DNA from: Sphingosinicella microcystinivorans
Lineage (GTDB): Bacteria; Pseudomonadota; Alphaproteobacteria; Sphingomonadales; Sphingomonadaceae
DNA length: 64,000 nucleotides
Direction: 5' to 3'
NCBI RefSeq assembly: GCF_027941835.1
Contig: NZ_CP116005.1
Coordinates: 124,001-188,000, forward strand
Each line of letters starts with the position of its first letter. The stretch's first letter is position 1. Both the position numbers and the translations under genes were made by a program. Positions 59,169 to 64,000 of this stretch are shown here, one piece after another. The notes below the pieces were generated by a model. The model was not told the origin of the DNA and ran no database searches. It saw only the letters and a list, made by a program, of their open reading frames with translations.

Positions 59169-62100
59169 CGGCGGTCTCCGCGATCTCCGGGTGACGGGGC
59201 TCGCCGGGTGCGGGCGGGCGCCTCCGGCTGATCCAGCGGCGCACCGCGTAGTAGAACAGCGGGATCAGGAAGATGCCGATGAGCGTCGCGGTGATCATGC
59301 CGCCCATCACGCCGGTGCCGACCGCGCGGCGGCTCGCCGCGCCCGCGCCGCTGGCGATGAACAGCGGGAACATGCCGCCGATGAACGCCATCGAGGTCAT
59401 GATGATGGGCCTGAGGCGGAGCTTCACCGCCTCCATCGTCGCATCGAGCGGCGATTTGCCCTTGGCTTCCTCCTCGATCGCGAACTCGACGATGAGGATC
59501 GCGTTCTTGGCGGCAAGCCCGATGATGGTGACGAGGCCGACGTTGAAATAAATGTCCGCCGAGAGGCCGCGCAGCGCCGTCAGCAGCACCGAGCCGAGCA
59601 CGCCGAGCGGCACGATCAGCAGCACCGACACCGGCACCGCCCAGCTTTCGTAAAGCGCGGCGAGCAGCAGGTACACGACGACGAGCGACAGGCCGAGCAG
59701 CAGGCCGATCTGGCCCGCGGACTGCTTCTCCTCGTAGGAAATGCCGGTCCATTCGTAGGAGAAGCCTTCGGGAAGCTGCTCCGCGAACCGCTCCATCTCC
59801 GCCATCGCCTCGCCGGTCGAGCGGCCGGGCGCGGCCATGCCCGAGATCGTCATCGACGGATAGCCGTTGTAGCGCTGGAGCTGCTGCGGACCCGCCGTCC
59901 ATTCCACCTGCGTGAACGCGCCGAACGGCACCATGTCGCCCGAGGCGCTGCGGACCTTGAGGTCGAGCACGTCCTGCGGCGTCATCCGGAACGGCGCATC
60001 GGCCTGCAGCAGCACCTGCAGCACGCGGCCGTCGCGCGTGAAGTCGTTCGCGTAGGCGCTGCCGAACGAGATGGCGAGCGTGTCGTTCACGTCGCCGATC
60101 GAAAGCCCGAGCGCGCGCGCCTTGATGCGGTCGATGAGCACGCGGAGCTGCGGCGAGTCCGGCTGGCCTTCCGGCCGCACGCCCGACAGCACCGTGCTCT
60201 GCGAGGCGAGGCCGAGCAACTGGCCCTGCGCGGCGGCGAGCGCCTTGTGCCCGTGGCCGCCGCGATCCTGAAGCTTGAACGTGAAGCCGCCGGCCGTGCC
60301 GAGTTCCTGGATCGCGGGCGGATTGAGCGCAAAGACCATCGCCTGCCTGATCTGCATGAACGCGCCCATCGCCCGGCCGACGATGGCGTCCGCCTTGTTC
60401 TCGGCGCCCTTGCGCTCGTCCCACGGTTTCAGGTTCACGAACACGATGGCGTTGCCCTGCCCCTGCCCGAAGAAGCTGAAGCCGCGCACGACGAAGACGT
60501 TCTGCACCTGCGGCTGATCGTCGTAGAAGGCCTTCACCTGAACGATGGCTTCCTCGGTGCGCTCGCGCGTGGAACCGGCAGGCGCCTGGATCGCGGTGAT
60601 GATGCTGCCCTGATCCTCGGTGGGCAGGAAGCCGCCGGGAAGGCGCGTGAACAGGATCGCCGTGAGCCCGAACAGCAGGACGAACACGCCGAGCCAGCGC
60701 AGCGGTCGCGACAGGACCTTGCCGACCGTGCCCTGATAGCGATCCGTCGACCGGGAGAACCACGCGTTGAACCGGTCGAAGAAGCCGCCCGTCACCTGCG
60801 CGAACCGGCCCTGCCGGTCCTTCACCTCGCTGTGCGGTTTCAGGAAGGTGGCGCAGAGCGCGGGCGTCAGCGTCAGCGCCAGCAGCGCCGAGAAGCCGAT
60901 GGAGACGATCAGCGTCACCGAGAACTGGCGATAGATCTGCCCGGTGGAGCCGGGGAAGAACGCCATCGGGATGAACACCGCCATCAGCACCAGCGTGATG
61001 CCGATGATCGCCGAGGTGATCTGGCCCATCGCCTTCACGGTCGCCTCGTAGGGCGACAGATGCTCCTCCGCCATGATGCGCTCGACGTTCTCGATGACGA
61101 CGATGGCGTCGTCGACGAGGATGCCGATGGCGAGCACCATGCCGAACAGCGACAGCACGTTGATCGAGAAGCCGAACAGCCACAGGCCGAGGCAGGCGCC
61201 GGCAAGCGCGATCGGCACGACGATCGTGGGGATGAGCGTCGCCCGCCAGTTCTGGAGGAACAGGAACATGACGAGGAAGACGAGCACCATCGCCTCGGCG
61301 AGCGCCTTCACCACCTCGTCGATGGAGACGTTGATGAACGGCGTCGTGTCGTAGGGAATGGACCACGTGATGTCGGAGGGGAAGCTGCGCTCCAGCTCCT
61401 TCATACGCGCGTTGACGCCGCGCGCGGTGGCCAGCGCGTTCGCGCCGGGCGTCATCTGCACGGCGATGCCGGCCACCGGATTTCCGTTCAGCTCGGAATC
61501 GAACAGGTAGTTCTGCGCGCCGAGCTCGACGCGCGCGACGTCGCGCAGGCGCACCGCCGATCCGTCCGGATTGGCGCGCAGGATGATCGCCGCGAACTGC
61601 TCGGGATTGGTGAAGCGGCTTTGCGTGACGATCGTGGCGTTGAGCTCGCTGCCGTTCGCGAGCGGCCGGTCGCCGAGCGCGCCGCCCGGCGACTGGCTGT
61701 TCTGCTCGCGCACCGCGGCGAGCGCCTCCGCCGCCGAAAGGCGGTAGTTCGCGAGCTTCTGCGGATCGAGCCAGATGCGCATGGCGTAGGGCGGCGTGAA
61801 CACCTGCACCTCGCCGACGCCCGAGACGCGGCGCAGTTCGTCGACGACGCGGCTGTTGGCGAAGTTGCCGAGATCGAGCGCGGGGGTTTCGCCGCTCTTC
61901 GATTGCAGGCCGACGATGAGCAGGAAGCCGGCGTTGGCCTCGGCGACGGAAATGCCCTGGCGGCGCACCTCCTCGGGAAGCCTTTGCTCGACGCGGCGCA
62001 GGCGGTTCTGCACCTCCATCTGCGCTTCGTTGATGTCGGTGCCGGTGCGGAAGGTGACGTGGATTTCCGCCGTGCCGTTCGAGAGGCTGGTCGACGACAT

Positions 62101-62334
62101 GTAGAGGAAGCCCTCGACGCCGTTCAGCTGCTGCTCGATGACCTGCGTGACGTTCTGCTCGAGCACCGCGGCATCGGCGCCGGGATAGGTGAGCTGGATC
62201 GTCAGCGAGGGCGGCGCGACCGACGGATACTGCTCGACCGGAAGCCCGCGCAGCGCCAGCACGCCCGCAAGCGTGATGCAGAGCGCGAGCACCCACGAGA
62301 AGACCGGGCGGTCGATGAAGAAACGCGGGGTCAT
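59161..62334 (-). CDS. RND efflux permease (AcrB/MexB-type)
   Basis: The 1057-residue proton-driven inner-membrane drug exporter has 12 TM helices and two periplasmic loops. Present are the start MTPRFFIDRPVFSWVLA, proton-relay Asp pair in GILVDDAIVVIENV, the Lys in GLAAKNAILIVEFA, LTLTPALCATFLKP, IDRIKARALGLSIGDVN in the docking loop, and the C-terminal PLFYYAVRRW. Length matches AcrB (1049). ATG 62334 overlaps the adaptor stop (ATGA). Confidence 0.96.
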   Translation of the reverse strand: MTPRFFIDRPVFSWVLALCITLAGVLALRGLPVEQYPSVAPPSLTIQLTYPGADAAVLEQNVTQVIEQQLNGVEGFLYMSSTSLSNGTAEIHVTFRTGTDINEAQMEVQNRLRRVEQRLPEEVRRQGISVAEANAGFLLIVGLQSKSGETPALDLGNFANSRVVDELRRVSGVGEVQVFTPPYAMRIWLDPQKLANYRLSAAEALAAVREQNSQSPGGALGDRPLANGSELNATIVTQSRFTNPEQFAAIILRANPDGSAVRLRDVARVELGAQNYLFDSELNGNPVAGIAVQMTPGANALATARGVNARMKELERSFPSDITWSIPYDTTPFINVSIDEVVKALAEAMVLVFLVMFLFLQNWRATLIPTIVVPIALAGACLGLWLFGFSINVLSLFGMVLAIGILVDDAIVVIENVERIMAEEHLSPYEATVKAMGQITSAIIGITLVLMAVFIPMAFFPGSTGQIYRQFSVTLIVSIGFSALLALTLTPALCATFLKPHSEVKDRQGRFAQVTGGFFDRFNAWFSRSTDRYQGTVGKVLSRPLRWLGVFVLLFGLTAILFTRLPGGFLPTEDQGSIITAIQAPAGSTRERTEEAIVQVKAFYDDQPQVQNVFVVRGFSFFGQGQGNAIVFVNLKPWDERKGAENKADAIVGRAMGAFMQIRQAMVFALNPPAIQELGTAGGFTFKLQDRGGHGHKALAAAQGQLLGLASQSTVLSGVRPEGQPDSPQLRVLIDRIKARALGLSIGDVNDTLAISFGSAYANDFTRDGRVLQVLLQADAPFRMTPQDVLDLKVRSASGDMVPFGAFTQVEWTAGPQQLQRYNGYPSMTISGMAAPGRSTGEAMAEMERFAEQLPEGFSYEWTGISYEEKQSAGQIGLLLGLSLVVVYLLLAALYESWAVPVSVLLIVPLGVLGSVLLTALRGLSADIYFNVGLVTIIGLAAKNAILIVEFAIEEEAKGKSPLDATMEAVKLRLRPIIMTSMAFIGGMFPLFIASGAGAASRRAVGTGVMGGMITATLIGIFLIPLFYYAVRRWISRRRPPAPGEPRHPEIAETADA

Positions 62335-63488
62335 TGGGAGCCGGCAGCCTTCCGGGCGGCCTCTTTCGGCGGGGCGCCCGCGATGCGGACCGGCTGGCCG
62401 GGGCGAACGCCCTGAAGGCCGCTCACCACGACGCGGTCGCCCGCGCGCAGCCCGTCCTCGATCACCCAGCTTCCGCCCTGAATCCCGCCGAGCTTCACGA
62501 TGCGCGCCTCGGCGACATCCTTGGCGCCGATCACAAACACGCTGCCCCCGGCTTCGGTGACGCTGACCGCGCGCTGCGGCACGAGGATGCCGTTCGCCCG
62601 CGTCCCGGCGCCGATCTGCGCGCGCACGAACTGGCCGGGCAGCAGCAGCTGCCTCGGGTTCGGGAACTCGGCGCGCAGCGCGGCCGTGCCCGTCGCCTCG
62701 TCGATCGAGAGGTCGAGGAAGTCGATATGGCCGATCTGGTCGTAGGTCGTGCCGTCCTCGAGGATCAGCTTCACGTCCCAGCGGCCGAGCTCCGGGATGT
62801 GCAGCTTGCCGCCCGCGATGTCGCGGCGGATCGCCAGCAGGTCGGAGCTCGACTGGGAGAAATTCACGTAGATCGAAGCGATCTGCTCGATCGTGGTGAG
62901 CAGCGTGCCCTGCGAGGCGCTGACCAGCGCGCCTTCGGTCACTTGCGCGCGGCCCGCGCGGCCCGCGATCGGCGCGCGCACGGTCGCGTAGCCGAGGCTG
63001 AGCCGCGCCGATTCGACCTGCGCGCGCGCCTGATCGACATCGGCCTGCGCCGTGCCCAGCCGCGCCACGGCCGCGTCGTATTCCTGCTTGCTGATCGCCT
63101 GGTCCGCGATCAGCCCTTCGTAGCGCTGAAGGTCCTGCGCCGCGTTCGCCGAGGTCGCCTGCGCGCGGGCGAGCGCCGCCTGCGCGGCGTTCAGCGCCGC
63201 CGTCATCTCGCGCGGGTCGATGGCGAACAGCGCCTGCCCCGCCTTCACGTCCGTGCCCTCGTCGAACAGGCGGCGCTCGATGATGCCGTCCACGCGCGCG
63301 CGCACCTCCGCCGTGCGGATCGCCTGCACGCGCCCCGGCAGCTCGATCACGTTCGCGATCGGCTGCGGCCGGACCGTGACGACCTCGACCTCGGGCGGCG
63401 GCGGCGCAGGGGGCGCATCGTCCGCGCAGGCTGCAAGCCACACGCAGGCGGCCAGTGCCGCTGCCGCCAGCCATCGGTTGTTACGCAT
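62331..63488 (-). CDS. RND efflux periplasmic adaptor (MFP, AcrA-like)
   Basis: The 385-residue adaptor has a lipobox (WLAACADDAP) so it is lipid-anchored in the periplasmic face of the inner membrane. Seen: barrel-sandwich start PGRVQAIRTAEVRARVDGII, FDEGTDVKAGQALFAIDP, alpha-hairpin of about residues 95-165 (NAAQAALARAQATSANAAQDL), lipoyl half TVRAPIAGRAGRAQVTEG, and the beta-barrel and MP domains to the end. First gene of the pump operon; divergent TetR gene 126 bases away. Confidence 0.95.
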   Translation of the reverse strand: MRNNRWLAAAALAACVWLAACADDAPPAPPPPEVEVVTVRPQPIANVIELPGRVQAIRTAEVRARVDGIIERRLFDEGTDVKAGQALFAIDPREMTAALNAAQAALARAQATSANAAQDLQRYEGLIADQAISKQEYDAAVARLGTAQADVDQARAQVESARLSLGYATVRAPIAGRAGRAQVTEGALVSASQGTLLTTIEQIASIYVNFSQSSSDLLAIRRDIAGGKLHIPELGRWDVKLILEDGTTYDQIGHIDFLDLSIDEATGTAALRAEFPNPRQLLLPGQFVRAQIGAGTRANGILVPQRAVSVTEAGGSVFVIGAKDVAEARIVKLGGIQGGSWVIEDGLRAGDRVVVSGLQGVRPGQPVRIAGAPPKEAARKAAGSQ

Positions 63489-63552
63489 GAGAACTCCGTC
63501 GCGGGGAATGGAATCGGGACGCCGTCGGCGCCGATCTTGTCAAGGCGTGTAG

Positions 63553-63568
63553 TGTAACGTACATTACA
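63553..63568. promoter_or_regulatory. Palindromic operator TGTAACGTACATTACA
   Basis: TGTAACGTACATTACA is palindromic at 14 of 16 bases, and lies in the divergent region between the efflux adaptor (start 63488) and TetR gene (start 63615). It is the typical length and symmetry of an AcrR/TetR operator, so the regulator probably represses both. The binding is inferred. Confidence 0.6.
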
Positions 63569-63614
63569 GGTCAACCACCAAAGACAAGATCAGCATGGGG
63601 AACGCCAGAATAGC

Positions 63615-64000
63615 ATGAACGCAGAGGCAGATCAGCCAGATACGCCGCGCATGACACAGGACGAGCGCCGCACCGTCCGCCGCCAGGCGATCCTCGACGC
63701 CGCGGAGGTGCTGTTCCTCGAACACGGCTACCCGTGCGTCAGCCTCAGCGCGATCGTGCAGCGCTCAGGCGGCTCGCTCGCCACGATCTACCAGATGTTC
63801 GGCAACAAGCAGGGGCTGCTGCGCGCGGTGGTGGACCGCAACACCGACGAAAGCCTCAAAGACCTGGATACGCTGCTGGCAAACGGATTGCCGCCGCGGC
63901 GCATTCTGGAAGAGTTCGCCATAAGCTATCTCGCCTTTGCAACAACGCCGCGCAAGATCGCCTTCATGCGCCTCGTCATCACGGAAAGCCTCACCGATCC
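63615..64000 (+). CDS. TetR/AcrR-family regulator of the efflux operon (partial)
   Basis: The gene runs off the right edge after 128 codons. The HTH lies at residues about 20-70: RRQAILDAAEVLFLEHGY, SLSAIVQRSGGSLATIYQMFGNKQGLLRAV, the standard TetR pattern with recognition helix. It is divergent from the RND operon with a palindrome between, so it is probably its local repressor. The C-terminal ligand domain is incomplete. Confidence 0.9.
   Translation, partial: MNAEADQPDTPRMTQDERRTVRRQAILDAAEVLFLEHGYPCVSLSAIVQRSGGSLATIYQMFGNKQGLLRAVVDRNTDESLKDLDTLLANGLPPRRILEEFAISYLAFATTPRKIAFMRLVITESLTD

Overview
The window is a high-GC (roughly two-thirds G+C by eye) chromosomal segment of an alphaproteobacterium. 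Two TonB-dependent receptors, a DcaP-like porin, a NodT-type efflux channel, an IalB-family protein, dispersed REP-like hairpins of the CCCCTCCCCTTCAGGGGAGGGG type and a class A RNase P RNA together look most like a sphingomonad (Sphingomonadales). That placement is inference; no ribosomal RNA gene is present.

Layout. 1-2642 is the end of a genomic island: the right end of an IS3-family element sits in the remains of an IS21-family element (istB intact, istA only a tail), followed by a P4-type integrase whose gene starts beside the 3' end of tRNA-Glu(CTC). 2766-11995 is an acetate/organic-acid locus: MHS-family symporter and DcaP-like porin on one strand, divergent acetyl-CoA synthetase plus a LuxR-type response regulator, then a convergent SLC5-fused hybrid histidine kinase. 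The arrangement resembles CrbS/CrbR control of acs. Two matching dyads 22 bp apart lie in the divergent promoter region. 12072-14954 carries a DUF488 gene, a second tyrosine recombinase of mixed base composition and an EAL-domain phosphodiesterase.

15099-29827 is the most unusual region: a damaged two-partner secretion locus. It has a TpsB transporter lacking its whole N-terminal part, an IalB-like protein, and a giant TpsA exoprotein (about 4,490 codons if the frame is restored). TpsA combines a TPS domain, 12 FG-GAP-like units, three very large repeats and 19 YDG repeats, and is broken late by one extra G. It is followed by two formylglycine-type sulfatases, a convergent lipoprotein-like formylglycine-generating enzyme, a TetR regulator and a methyltransferase.

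35655-49722 is mostly housekeeping and metal handling: NhaA, TesB, methylmalonyl-CoA epimerase, a ZnuD-like receptor with a His/Asp/Glu-rich loop and a candidate Zur site, a CoA-ester lyase, an SPFH/NfeD pair, RNase P RNA, an HxlR regulator divergent from an acyl-CoA dehydrogenase-like gene, and a DUF2946 / TonB receptor / PepSY metal-uptake operon. 49890-56215 holds an entericidin-like peptide, a bile-acid:sodium-symporter-family protein, and an Lrp-type regulator divergent from an amino-acid catabolic operon (aromatic aminotransferase, fused alpha/beta 2-oxoacid dehydrogenase E1, E2). 56222-64000 holds a HerA-like ATPase and a tripartite RND efflux operon divergent from a TetR regulator, with a near-perfect palindrome between them. 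The window ends inside that regulator gene.
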